Of a DNA stretch of 64,000 nucleotides, positions 25,049 to 33,651 are shown piece by piece. How positions within the stretch are numbered: the first letter of the stretch is position 1; each line of letters begins with the position of its first letter. The stretch is from Secundilactobacillus odoratitofui DSM 19909 = JCM 15043 (GTDB taxonomy: Bacteria > Bacillota > Bacilli > Lactobacillales > Lactobacillaceae), in NCBI RefSeq assembly GCF_001434895.1, contig NZ_AZEE01000027.1, positions 155,173 through 219,172 of the forward strand, in the 5' to 3' direction. A program made the translations under genes and the position numbers. A model generated the notes under the pieces. The model saw only the letters and a list, made by a program, of their open reading frames with translations, made no database searches and was not told the origin of the DNA.

Positions 25049-27166
25049 TTAATACTTTGTTGCCAATACCAATTTTTTATTGGCAGAAACGTAGTGACCA
25101 TTCGTAAGTTCAAATCGACTTGTCAGGCCAAGTTTGATCAGCTTTTTTACTCGCAACGTCCGCCCTTTGCTGACTGCCATTTTCTTTCCGGTTAACTGCT
25201 TGGATTGATACTGGTTGATTCCCTTAGTAGCTATGACTTTAATCGTTTTAGGCGTTGTTTGATAGTAAGCATTCACAACGGACTGACGACTTGCCGTTAA
25301 ATAACCTGTTTGACCACTACGGATTGCTTTAACAGCAAAAACTGACTGACCATCTGAATTTTGGGTCTTCTTGACGACCTTAAACATTGGTCGCTTAGTT
25401 CGTTTTTGTTTGGCATAGGTTGCCACTACCGACCCAGTCAGAGATGCGTGTTTGTAAAGTTTAACCTTACCGATTGCATAAACGATTTTCGTTGATTGGT
25501 CTGCCTTAATAGAATCTGTCGACGACGCCTTGGCGGAAACACTGAAGGCATTCACAGCTGATTGACCGCTTGCTTGAATGGCGGTCATCTCAGCTAGTGT
25601 AGTTGCGCGCCTAAGCTGATTTTCATAGTTGGTTACCAACTTATCAACTGCAGCGTATGCGGCCACTTTTAGATTTGCTGCTACGTTTTGATCATCTTGA
25701 ATCCCAACCTTTTTGCGGTTTCCAGTCGTAATGACAGCGTTGATGGCTGCATTAATCTGATCAGTGGTTAAGCCGCCCTCTGTTGATGTCGTTGCTGTGG
25801 CAGCTGCCGTGTGCATGGCTTGAGTTGCCTGAATCGTTGAGATGGCAGCCTTTTTGATGGTCGTTAAAACTTGAACCGTCGTGGTTGCCATGTTGGCATT
25901 ACTCGTATATTTGGTAACTTGTGCGTCGATGGTTGCCTTTGCCGTCAATTTTTGAGCGGTTGACGCCAAATCATCTTGATCAATGACTTGTTTTTGGGCA
26001 GTTGCTGCCGCTTGAATTTCGGCTAGGGTACTGGCCAGCTCATCGCTGGTAGGTTTAAGTGTTTTCAATGCCGTCAAGGCCGACTGTCCTGTCGACATGA
26101 CGCTATTGATTGCAGTTGAAGTTTGGGCCTGACCGATCTGCGACTCGTACGTTGCTAATTTTTGGGACAGTTGTTGTTTTGCGACTGCAACATCCGTGTC
26201 GTAACCCGTAATTTGATTTAACGCTGCCAAAACCGACTCGTAAGTTGCTTGCAGTTGTGCTATCGCAGTGCTGCGGTCTGAATCACTGGCTTGGTTGTAT
26301 GTGGTAACCGGAATAATTGCTGCGTATTCTGAATAAAACCCCTTCACTAAACTAATCAAACCAGTCTTCGTTAATGTTTTATCAGCAAGTTTAGCTTTAT
26401 CATTAGCTAAACTTTGGGTTACCATTGCTAGGGCTGTTTGCTTTGAAGCATCGGTGCCAACCGCCTGTTGCTTAATTTGGGTTTGTCTCATCGTAGCCAG
26501 CTGTGTCAACATAAAGTTCGCAAAGGTACGCTGATCGTCATGGAGAGTGGTGTCGCCGGTATCGGTGTCGGTATCGACACTGGTTTGAAGTAACGCATTA
26601 ACTAGATTGTTCCAAAGCATACTAAGCCCCGTTTTCGAGCGCATCAGTGTATTCTTTGAAATCGTCGTGGCGTCTGTATACTTCTGATACTTGGCGATAT
26701 TCGTACTCAGGGCTGACTGATCAATGCCAGATTGGCTGATTTCTGTCTGACGTTCCTGCAATAAAGCCGCAACTAAATTCGCTTCAGCTTGCCAGTCGAC
26801 TGGCGTTGCTAAATTAATCAGTGACGTTTCAATATTTTTAACGGCCGTCAAGAACTGACTACGTGACAGCTTTCCGGCTTCGTACGCTGTAATTTGAGTC
26901 TCAATAGTATTGACCGTTGATAAATGCGTGTCATACGTTTGTACCAATGGCGATTGAGAAGTTGCGTCGTCTGTCATATTTGGTGACAATGTCTTTACCA
27001 AAGTTTGAACTTCATCACGCGCCTGACTAATATCGGCTATCATCGTGCTAGAGACGTCAGTGTCTGCGTAAGCAACTTGCTGCGTAAATTGATCTTGCAC
27101 GGGTACACTGACCCCTAAAATTGTGGAAAACAATAATACACTGGTTGTAACCCGCTGTAACTTCAT
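25049..27166 (-). CDS. Secreted helical surface protein heading the cobalamin operon
   Basis: A 705-residue exported protein. The signal peptide spans about residues 1-35, ending near QQVAYADTD. Residues about 40-570 are Ala/Thr/Gln/Lys-rich, predicted long helices with repeated patterns (for example ATAQKQVIDQDDLASTAQKL and TKYTSNANMATTTVQVL), suggesting an extended stalk. The last 135 residues look like two SH3-like wall-binding repeats (KIVYAIGKVKLYKHASLTGS and later TPKTIKVIATKGINQYQ). There is no LPXTG. ATG 27166 has GGAGGG upstream. It is first in the operon, so it may be the structural wall component of the capture apparatus. I do not recognise a named family for the stalk. Confidence 0.7.
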   Translation of the reverse strand: MKLQRVTTSVLLFSTILGVSVPVQDQFTQQVAYADTDVSSTMIADISQARDEVQTLVKTLSPNMTDDATSQSPLVQTYDTHLSTVNTIETQITAYEAGKLSRSQFLTAVKNIETSLINLATPVDWQAEANLVAALLQERQTEISQSGIDQSALSTNIAKYQKYTDATTISKNTLMRSKTGLSMLWNNLVNALLQTSVDTDTDTGDTTLHDDQRTFANFMLTQLATMRQTQIKQQAVGTDASKQTALAMVTQSLANDKAKLADKTLTKTGLISLVKGFYSEYAAIIPVTTYNQASDSDRSTAIAQLQATYESVLAALNQITGYDTDVAVAKQQLSQKLATYESQIGQAQTSTAINSVMSTGQSALTALKTLKPTSDELASTLAEIQAAATAQKQVIDQDDLASTAQKLTAKATIDAQVTKYTSNANMATTTVQVLTTIKKAAISTIQATQAMHTAAATATTSTEGGLTTDQINAAINAVITTGNRKKVGIQDDQNVAANLKVAAYAAVDKLVTNYENQLRRATTLAEMTAIQASGQSAVNAFSVSAKASSTDSIKADQSTKIVYAIGKVKLYKHASLTGSVVATYAKQKRTKRPMFKVVKKTQNSDGQSVFAVKAIRSGQTGYLTASRQSVVNAYYQTTPKTIKVIATKGINQYQSKQLTGKKMAVSKGRTLRVKKLIKLGLTSRFELTNGHYVSANKKLVLATKY

Positions 27167-27583
27167 CCAATTCCCTCCGTGCCTAACTAAAGTTCACCGC
27201 CAGCCACAATGAGCCATTATGTAAATAAATCGGTGTTGATTTTTTTGAATTTCGGTCATAAATTAATTCATTCAGAAATCAACATAGTGTATGCCTTTTG
27301 AAAATATCGCTCAAAAATTCGGCTATCTTGTGGGTGACGGTTATTTTTGACTACGCTATCTAATTTACACACTATTCGAAATAAACTCAAATCAAATTGG
27401 GACGTAAAATTTATTTTTGAGCCACTTTTGTGCGTACCTTTAAACATATTATGCCCATCTCGACGGTTTTTTTAAGTGATGTTACCGCTAAAATATTTGT
27501 AGAATAATATTTTTCTGACTGATCACCAAGTTGACTTTCAAATCATTCTGGTTTATTAATTAAAAAACAAACGGAGGTCAATT
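27167..27583. promoter_or_regulatory. Divergent promoter region of the cobalamin island
   Basis: This AT-rich 417-base gap drives the capture/import operon (minus) and pduO (plus). For pduO, -35 TTGACT (27531-27536) and -10 TATTAA (27554-27559) are 17 bases apart, with GGAGG 25 bases further on. For the minus operon, TTGAGT with TAAATT at 17-base spacing (around 27370-27400) is a weaker candidate. I looked for a cobalamin riboswitch core (GCCACTG and the adjacent B12 box) on both strands and saw none. Confidence 0.45.
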
Positions 27584-28162
27584 ATGAAAATTTACACACG
27601 ACATGGCGATAAGGGCAAAACTCAAATCATTGGTTCGACGATGGTCGATAAAGATGACACGCGAGTTGAGGCTTACGGTACCGTTGACGAACTTAATTCT
27701 TGGATTGGTTACACCGCTGCTAACCTAAACCAAGCGACAGCCAATCTACAATCAGAGCTAGAAGAAATTCAACAACTTCTATTTGATGTTGGTCGTGATC
27801 TTGCAACGCCAGCAACTGATCAAAAGCACGATTACGTGTTCACGACGGCCATTGCTGATCAACAAACGAAGTGGTTAGAAGATCGTATTGACGCCTACGT
27901 TGCGGCAACTCCCACCATCAACCGCTTTATCTTACCCGGTGGGTCGCCACAAGCAGCCGCTTTACACGTGGCTCGGACCATCACCCGTCGTGCCGAACGT
28001 TGTATCGTGGCGCTTCAGGGTCAGGCCGCCATCAATCCCAACACACTCGTTTTTATCAACCGCTTATCAGACTACTTCTTTGCGGCAGCTCGTTATGCTA
28101 ATGTGCAAAATGGGGAAACTGATATTTTTTACCGAAATGGTAATCCGGTGTTTAAGAACTAG
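27584..28162 (+). CDS. pduO: PduO-type cob(I)alamin adenosyltransferase
   Basis: A 192-residue enzyme that transfers adenosyl from ATP to cob(I)alamin to make adenosylcobalamin. The signatures are TRHGDKGKTQIIGS at the N-terminus (ATP loop), VEAYGTVDELNSWIG, RTITRRAER and the C-terminal NRLSDYFFAAAR. Length and motifs match the single-domain PduO of lactobacilli. ATG 27584 has GGAGG eight bases upstream. It is divergent from the B12 capture/import operon. No propanediol utilisation genes are in the window, so its product is most likely used by NrdJ. Confidence 0.95.
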   Translation: MKIYTRHGDKGKTQIIGSTMVDKDDTRVEAYGTVDELNSWIGYTAANLNQATANLQSELEEIQQLLFDVGRDLATPATDQKHDYVFTTAIADQQTKWLEDRIDAYVAATPTINRFILPGGSPQAAALHVARTITRRAERCIVALQGQAAINPNTLVFINRLSDYFFAAARYANVQNGETDIFYRNGNPVFKN

Positions 28163-28191
28163 TGCCCACTCGTTTGGAAACTTGAAATGAT

Positions 28192-28240
28192 ACTAAAATG
28201 GCATCAGCTACCCCTCTTGAGTAGCTGATGCCATTTTAGT
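28192..28240 (+). terminator. Intrinsic terminator of pduO
   Basis: A perfect 20-bp stem (28192-28211 with 28221-28240) ends in TTTTAGTTT. Confidence 0.9.
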
Positions 28241-28333
28241 TTAAGCATTATGGTGCTTGGCCAATTCATGATTCTTAATCAAATTACCCGTAAACTCAGG
28301 CTAGGTTAATCCATCAAAACGAGTTAACATTAA

Positions 28334-29563
28334 TTGAGGTCTAAACGAAAGGAAGTTTTTATTATTAATCAGCGAAGTAAGGGCGTATCTCTATTAGTTG
28401 TCATCTTATTAATTGGTTTTATTATGAGATCACCCATCACCACCCCGCCGTTATTGCTTGGTCACTTAGCAAACCAGTTACAGGTTCATCAGAGTCAACT
28501 TGGCATATTAACCACCCTGCCACTCGTGATGTTCATGCTATTTTCCAATTTTGCCGCAAAACCAATCATGCGTTTTGGCCTAAAACGGGCCCTCTTGTAT
28601 GCGCTACTGGCAATCGTTTTAGGCTCAGCACTCCGGATGGTTATGACAATGCCAACCATGATCCTGGGCACCATTTTTATCGGTATCGGCATCGCACACT
28701 TGAACGTTTTCATGCCGTCACTGGTTTCTGCCTATTTTCCAAATAAAATCGGCCTGTACACCACACTATACTCATTTGCGATGATTTTCGGCAACATGCT
28801 GTTTAACCTGATCACCGCACCGATCAGTAACCAATTCGGCTGGCAAACAATTATTCTCATTTTGTTACTCATTCCAATAATTAGCTGCCTCAGTTGGTTA
28901 CTCATCAGTCGCGTAATTCCCGAAAAAATCGCACCTGGTAAACCAACAACCGGTGATCAAGGTCCCCAACCTAAATTACGATTATGGACTAATCCGAAAG
29001 CCTGGCCCTTCTTACTCACATTTGGTGGTCAAGCAACTTTAAGCTACACCGTCACCGCTTGGATGCCAGCTCTCATGGAATACCATCACGTTAGCGCTGG
29101 TCATGCTGGTATCGTCATGGCAATCTACGCATTCATTGGGCTGCCAGTTTCAATTATTTTACCTAATATTTTAACTAACCTCTCTCAACGTTACATAAAG
29201 TTACTCACAATTGGAGCTGGGCTGGTTGCGTTAGTCGCCAGCGGGTTGCTATTTTTCCAACACACTCGTTCGATGTTCTACTGGTCATCCGAGGCCTTTT
29301 TAATTGGTTTATCCATTGGCTTCTTCTTCATTACGATTATGACCATGTTTGTAATGAAAACCAAAACGCCCTATGAAACTGCTCAACTATCTGGTATGGC
29401 TCAAGCCGGCGGTTACTGTATGTCAGCGTTTGGCCCATCACTTTACGGGCTGGCCTTCGCCGCTAACCCCGCGGGTGATATTCAAAATATCTGTTACCTC
29501 ATCTTGGCCTTAATCATGTTTCTAGCCTGTTGGCGAGTCGTCAAAACTGAAACGCTTGATTAG
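28334..29563 (+). CDS. CynX/NimT-family MFS transporter; unusual start
   Basis: A 12-helix MFS protein of the cyanate/nitroimidazole transporter-like family. The early segment RSPITTPPLLLGHLANQLQV and a helix 4 region GIGIAHLNVFMPSLVSAYFP are typical. The first in-frame start is TTG 28334 (409 residues), which lacks a good ribosome site. The only good one, AAAGGAAG (28348-28355), sits five bases before ATT codons at 28361 and 28364, giving about 400 residues if ATT initiates. The next ATG, at codon 31, is within the first helix. The gene ends by overlapping the convergent transporter gene by four bases, with no terminator. Substrate unknown. Confidence 0.82.
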   Translation: MRSKRKEVFIINQRSKGVSLLVVILLIGFIMRSPITTPPLLLGHLANQLQVHQSQLGILTTLPLVMFMLFSNFAAKPIMRFGLKRALLYALLAIVLGSALRMVMTMPTMILGTIFIGIGIAHLNVFMPSLVSAYFPNKIGLYTTLYSFAMIFGNMLFNLITAPISNQFGWQTIILILLLIPIISCLSWLLISRVIPEKIAPGKPTTGDQGPQPKLRLWTNPKAWPFLLTFGGQATLSYTVTAWMPALMEYHHVSAGHAGIVMAIYAFIGLPVSIILPNILTNLSQRYIKLLTIGAGLVALVASGLLFFQHTRSMFYWSSEAFLIGLSIGFFFITIMTMFVMKTKTPYETAQLSGMAQAGGYCMSAFGPSLYGLAFAANPAGDIQNICYLILALIMFLACWRVVKTETLD

Positions 29564-30963
29564 CGTTGCTCGACTTGGCGTTGTTTCGAATACCGTCTTG
29601 CTACCAAAACGGTTGTCAGGCTAATCAATGCCAAAATGACTAAAATGCCATAATCCATTCGACTGCCCGCAATCGTTAATTGTGCCAGACTGCCCTTTGC
29701 ATTTTGATGCGCAGCAATGACTGCTGACAGTACGCTGGTCCCAAACGAACCGGCGTACTGTTGAAACGTGTTAAAGAGTGAGTTGAGATCGGCGTTTTGT
29801 TCAAGGTTGATCTGCATACTAGCATCAGACATGGAATTACTAAATCCCATATTGAAGCCACCACGCAAAAAGACGTAAATTAAGGTCATGACAATGGCCG
29901 ATGTTGCAGATGAAGTTAAAAAGAACAGTAACGTGCCAACCAACATGGCACTGCTCGATATCAATAAGGGCATAAATGCACCATGCGTGTCGAACAATCG
30001 ACCGGCGGCTGGTGATAAAGCTGCACCAAACAACGCGCCGGGTAGTAGAATCAACCCTGCCACAAAGGCGCTGACGTGTAAGACGTCCTCGGCAAAAATT
30101 GGAATGACAAACGAGATTCCAATATTAATAAATTGCAAAATAAAGAAATTTAACCAACGCAATCCAATTAGGGGGTGTAACAGCAATCGAAAATTCAAAA
30201 TCCGCCGTGTTGATCGGTGAAGATGAATCGTTAAGAGTCCCGTTGCAATTACGAAAACTAATAGCAACTCACCAAAATCAGCGCTTAAGAAGCCGTGGTT
30301 ACCTGCGTTGGCAAAGGCAGTACTCAAGCTGCCGAAAGTTAAAGCCAATAATACGACGCCCACCCAGTCAAATTTGTCGTGAGTGCCTTCTGCTTTCAAT
30401 CGAATGGTCCGTTCACCAATCATGGCAACTACTAATAATATTGGAATCGCAATGATAAAAATACCACGCCACGACCAAAATGCAGCTAAGGTGCCACCAT
30501 AAGTTGGTCCTAAGGCTGGTGCAAAGGAAATAATCATAGCAGCCGTACCCATGTAAACACCGCGTTTACTTTGCGGAATCAGCGATAACACCATGTGAAA
30601 CATTAATGGTGTGGCAATACCAGTTGAAACGGCCTGAAACATCCGACCGAGTAACAAGATGCTAAACGATGATGCAGATGCACACAGTAAGGTCCCAATT
30701 AAATTGAAAAGAATTGCGGTCCGAAACAAGGTACGCGCATCAAATCTTTGGTTTAAAAAACCAGTGGTACTCATGATAATCGTCACCATTAGTAAGTATC
30801 CTGAAGTTACCCACTGCATGGTACCAAGTGATACTGAGAATGTCTGGGTAAGCCTTGGAAACGTCACATTCAGTGAGGTTTCCACTAAAATACCCATAAA
30901 TGACAGAAGCGCAGCTGCCGAAATTGACAGCTTAGTCTGCCAACTGACAGGTTGATCTTCCAT
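29560..30963 (-). CDS. DHA2-family MFS exporter
   Basis: A 467-residue, probably 14-helix drug:proton antiporter of the EmrB/LmrB group. ATG 30963 (MEDQPVSWQTK) has AAAGGGG ten bases upstream; the frame extends to 30996 without a better site. Motifs include ILVETSLNVTFPRLTQTF in helix 1, RMFQAVSTGIATPLMFHMVL and a motif C-like SFAPALGPTYGGTL. Layout is very close to the transporter at 12323-13714, suggesting paralogues. It converges on the CynX-like gene. Substrate and regulator are not visible. Confidence 0.87.
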   Translation of the reverse strand: MEDQPVSWQTKLSISAAALLSFMGILVETSLNVTFPRLTQTFSVSLGTMQWVTSGYLLMVTIIMSTTGFLNQRFDARTLFRTAILFNLIGTLLCASASSFSILLLGRMFQAVSTGIATPLMFHMVLSLIPQSKRGVYMGTAAMIISFAPALGPTYGGTLAAFWSWRGIFIIAIPILLVVAMIGERTIRLKAEGTHDKFDWVGVVLLALTFGSLSTAFANAGNHGFLSADFGELLLVFVIATGLLTIHLHRSTRRILNFRLLLHPLIGLRWLNFFILQFINIGISFVIPIFAEDVLHVSAFVAGLILLPGALFGAALSPAAGRLFDTHGAFMPLLISSSAMLVGTLLFFLTSSATSAIVMTLIYVFLRGGFNMGFSNSMSDASMQINLEQNADLNSLFNTFQQYAGSFGTSVLSAVIAAHQNAKGSLAQLTIAGSRMDYGILVILALISLTTVLVARRYSKQRQVEQR

Positions 30964-31091
30964 AAACGTGATACCCCTTTCTAATCTGACACTCATTTTA
31001 ACACTTGATTAAAAATTGCGGGCATTTAATCACACTCTCCATAATGGTGGTAAGATGACTAAAACGAATTGATTGGAAAGCGAGGTAGCGC

Positions 31092-31760
31092 ATGCGAATT
31101 AACGTCTTACAACACACGCCCAACGAGGGTCCTGGTGCTATTCAGGCCTGGGCAGAACAACATCACCATGAACTCTATATTTACCATCCCTATCAGTTTG
31201 GTGTACTCCCCAATGCTGACGAAACCGATATGCTAGTTATTCTTGGTGGTCCAATGAGTCCTAACGATTCACTGCGCTGGATCATTCGGGAACGTCAGCT
31301 GATCTTAACCTTATTAGATCAGCAAAAACCTATCTTCGGTGCTTGCTTTGGCGCACAGCAAATTACCAAAGCGCTTGGTTACCCAGTGACAAAAGCGCCA
31401 GCCAAGGAAGTTGGTTGGGCCCCGGTACACCTGCAAAGCCACCTCATAACTGATTTACCTGAAACACTAAAGGTTCTGCATTGGCACGAAGAAATGTTTG
31501 CCATTCCCGATGATGCCACCCTACTCTTTTCAAGTGACTTAGTTGAGAATCAAGGATTTATCTTAAATCATCACGTTGTTGGGCTTCAGTTTCACGTTGA
31601 GCCACTGCCGACCAACGTCCGCGAAATCATCATCAACGATCAAGCCTACATTACGGGTTCTCGGCTCAATCAAGATGCCGAAACAATCTTAGCAACCCCA
31701 GTACCACCTGAAAATGAAACTGCGTTGTTTAGTATTCTTGATTACATTACCGAACCCTAA
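31092..31760 (+). CDS. Class I glutamine amidotransferase domain protein (GMP synthase-like)
   Basis: A 222-residue stand-alone GATase1 protein. The nucleophile elbow is FGACFGAQ (Cys about residue 85), and the His/Glu of the triad are in LQFHVEP. GGPMSPND near residue 52 is the oxyanion strand. Such proteins are usually annotated as GMP-synthase-like or gamma-glutamyl hydrolase-like; the true substrate is unknown. ATG 31092 has GAGG upstream. It is monocistronic and shares a terminator with the convergent hxlR gene. Confidence 0.88.
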   Translation: MRINVLQHTPNEGPGAIQAWAEQHHHELYIYHPYQFGVLPNADETDMLVILGGPMSPNDSLRWIIRERQLILTLLDQQKPIFGACFGAQQITKALGYPVTKAPAKEVGWAPVHLQSHLITDLPETLKVLHWHEEMFAIPDDATLLFSSDLVENQGFILNHHVVGLQFHVEPLPTNVREIIINDQAYITGSRLNQDAETILATPVPPENETALFSILDYITEP

Positions 31761-31804
31761 AAAAACGGTCAAACCGCCTTCATCTTGAAAGCAGTTTGAC
31801 CGTT
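31761..31804. terminator. Bidirectional terminator between the amidotransferase and hxlR genes
   Basis: A stem of 17 bp with two mismatches (31764-31780 with 31788-31804) has a strong T run on the minus strand and a weaker one on the plus strand. Confidence 0.85.
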
Positions 31805-31816
31805 ATTCGTATACCA

Positions 31817-32245
31817 CTATGATTCAGTTGCAAACTTGACCAACGTCTCCACGTTGAGATTAGAATAATTCGCCTCAGGCATAATTTCTTTGTAAGTATG
31901 GGTGATGTGAATCGTTCGGCCCATCTCGTTAAATTTTTCGGCCTTTTTCTCCCCAATCTTTGACAACGTCACCAATACTTTGCGAAGCTCGCGACCATCT
32001 TCAGTCAATGAATAAACAACTTTGGGCGGCACCGTTCCATAACTGGTTCGCTGGATAATACCATCATCTTCGAGTTCTCGCAATTGCTGGGTCAACACTT
32101 TTTGCGAAATGCCATGCATGAGTCGAAGCAATTCGCCATTTCGCAATGGCTTTATGCCCACCCAGCAGATAATCGAAGTCTTCCATTTACCATCGATGAT
32201 GCTCAACGTCAAATCAATACCCAAATTGTAAATCACATCAGCCAT
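31817..32245 (-). CDS. HxlR-family transcriptional regulator
   Basis: A 142-residue winged-helix regulator. The HxlR pattern is clear: LSIIDGKWKTSIICWV, LRNGELLRLMHGISQKVLTQ, LRELEDDGIIQRTSYG, and VVYSLTEDGRELRKVL. ATG 32245 is preferred to the GTG at 32254 because GGAG lies ten bases upstream. The gene is divergent from the old-yellow-enzyme-like gene, so it probably controls that gene, responding to reactive electrophiles or quinones as other HxlR members do. Only the Cys in IICWV is visible as a possible redox sensor. Confidence 0.9.
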   Translation of the reverse strand: MADVIYNLGIDLTLSIIDGKWKTSIICWVGIKPLRNGELLRLMHGISQKVLTQQLRELEDDGIIQRTSYGTVPPKVVYSLTEDGRELRKVLVTLSKIGEKKAEKFNEMGRTIHITHTYKEIMPEANYSNLNVETLVKFATES

Positions 32246-32272
32246 GCCTGACACACTCCATTTCTAACCTTG

Positions 32273-32339
32273 AGGTAACTACCTTACTTAAAAGTACGTA
32301 CTTTATTTTTCCAATATAGCCATTATACTGAATTTGTAA
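32273..32339. promoter_or_regulatory. Divergent operator and promoter region of hxlR and the flavin oxidoreductase
   Basis: There is a perfect 14-bp palindrome AAAGTACGTACTTT (32291-32304), and a second inverted repeat AGGTA-AC-TACCT (32273-32284). A -10 box TATACT for the plus gene is at 32334-32339 with no good -35, which suits an activated or remodelled promoter. The sites are candidates for HxlR binding. Confidence 0.55.
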
Positions 32340-32373
32340 TGAACTTCACAATATTTTGTTTGGAGGTATCCTC

Positions 32374-33546
32374 ATGACCAATTATCAATTTTTAAAACCA
32401 TATACTTTTGCAAACGGTGCCACTGTTAAAAATCGTGTCGTTATTCCACCAATGACCGAACAATCCAGCCTGGAAGATGGTTCTGTTTCCCGCGACGAAT
32501 TATACTATGCTGGGTTACGAGCTGGCGGCGTGGGTATGTTCATCAGTCCAGTTGCAAACGTGACTGCTAACGGCAAAGGCTTCGAAGGTCAGCTATCAGC
32601 AGCTGACGATAAATTCATTCCCAGCCTAGCAAAACTGGCAACGGCCATGAAGGGTACCGGTCACGGCTCCAAGGCCATTCTCCAAATCTTTCATGCTGGT
32701 CGGATGTCGATGAGTACCATTCTGCGTGGTACTCAACCTGAGAGTGCCAGTGCAGTCGCCGCACCGCGTGAAGGCATGGAGACCCCAAGAGAACTAACTG
32801 ACGCCGAAGTTCAAGACATCGTAACCGCCTTTGGTGAAGCCACGCGGCGGGCAATTCTGGCTGGTTTTGACGGTGTCGAAATTCATGGCGCCAACACTTA
32901 CCTCATCCAGCAGTTTTTCTCACCACACTCAAACCGCAGAACCGACAAATGGGGCGGTTCAGTCGAAAAGCGCATGACTTTTGGGCTTGAAATCATTAAA
33001 GCAGCGAAGGCTGCCATTGACCAATACGCAACCTCACCATTCATTTTAGGTTACCGAATCAGTCCGGAAGAAATCGAAGAACCTGGTATTCGAATTCCTG
33101 ATACGCTACAGTTCATCGATAAATTAGCTGATGAACCGTTAGATTACCTGCACATCTCAATGGGTAACGCCTGGCGTAAATCATTGAATGACAAATCAGA
33201 AACTGAACCGACGATTTTACGAATCAAGAAAACGGTCAATAACCGAGTACCACTCATCTCCGTCGGCGCGATTCAAACACCTGCCGATGCTGAAAAAGTC
33301 ATGGACGCTGGGATTGATTTTGTCGCCATTGGTCGTGAATATCTTCGTGAACCACATTGGATTCAAAAGGTCGAAGCTGGTCTTGAAGACACAATTCGTT
33401 ATCGCGTTAATCGGACTGAATTGGATGATTTAGGTCTTAACCCTGCTTTGATGGAATTTCTTGGCCTATTAGGTACTGACCTTGGTTTTGAAGGTGAAGC
33501 AGATACCGGAGTTGTCAGTCCTTACGACGTTGTCCTCAATAAATAA
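32374..33546 (+). CDS. Old yellow enzyme-like NADH-dependent flavin oxidoreductase
   Basis: A 390-residue FMN enzyme of the OYE family, single-domain form. It begins with FANGATVKNRVVIPPMTEQS, typical of the first barrel strand. Later motifs are ILQIFHAGR, GFDGVEIHGANTYLIQQFFS followed by PHSNRRTDKWGGS, and the phosphate-binding VGAIQTPADAEKV and FVAIGREYL. ATG 32374 has GGAGG upstream (32360-32364). The expected reaction is reduction of alpha,beta-unsaturated carbonyls or nitro compounds. HxlR divergence fits an electrophile-stress role. Confidence 0.93.
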   Translation: MTNYQFLKPYTFANGATVKNRVVIPPMTEQSSLEDGSVSRDELYYAGLRAGGVGMFISPVANVTANGKGFEGQLSAADDKFIPSLAKLATAMKGTGHGSKAILQIFHAGRMSMSTILRGTQPESASAVAAPREGMETPRELTDAEVQDIVTAFGEATRRAILAGFDGVEIHGANTYLIQQFFSPHSNRRTDKWGGSVEKRMTFGLEIIKAAKAAIDQYATSPFILGYRISPEEIEEPGIRIPDTLQFIDKLADEPLDYLHISMGNAWRKSLNDKSETEPTILRIKKTVNNRVPLISVGAIQTPADAEKVMDAGIDFVAIGREYLREPHWIQKVEAGLEDTIRYRVNRTELDDLGLNPALMEFLGLLGTDLGFEGEADTGVVSPYDVVLNK

Positions 33547-33550
33547 TTAA

Positions 33551-33597
33551 TCTAAAAGACGTGTCGAACCTGAAATATGGGCACGACACGTCTTTTT
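33551..33597 (+). terminator. Intrinsic terminator of the flavin oxidoreductase gene
   Basis: A 15-bp stem (33552-33566 with 33584-33599, one extra T on the 3' side) with T-rich flank. Confidence 0.88.
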
Positions 33598-33651
33598 AGA
33601 TATCATCAGATAAAATTCTCTAAACGTGATTAACTGACACCCCCCGGCTCC

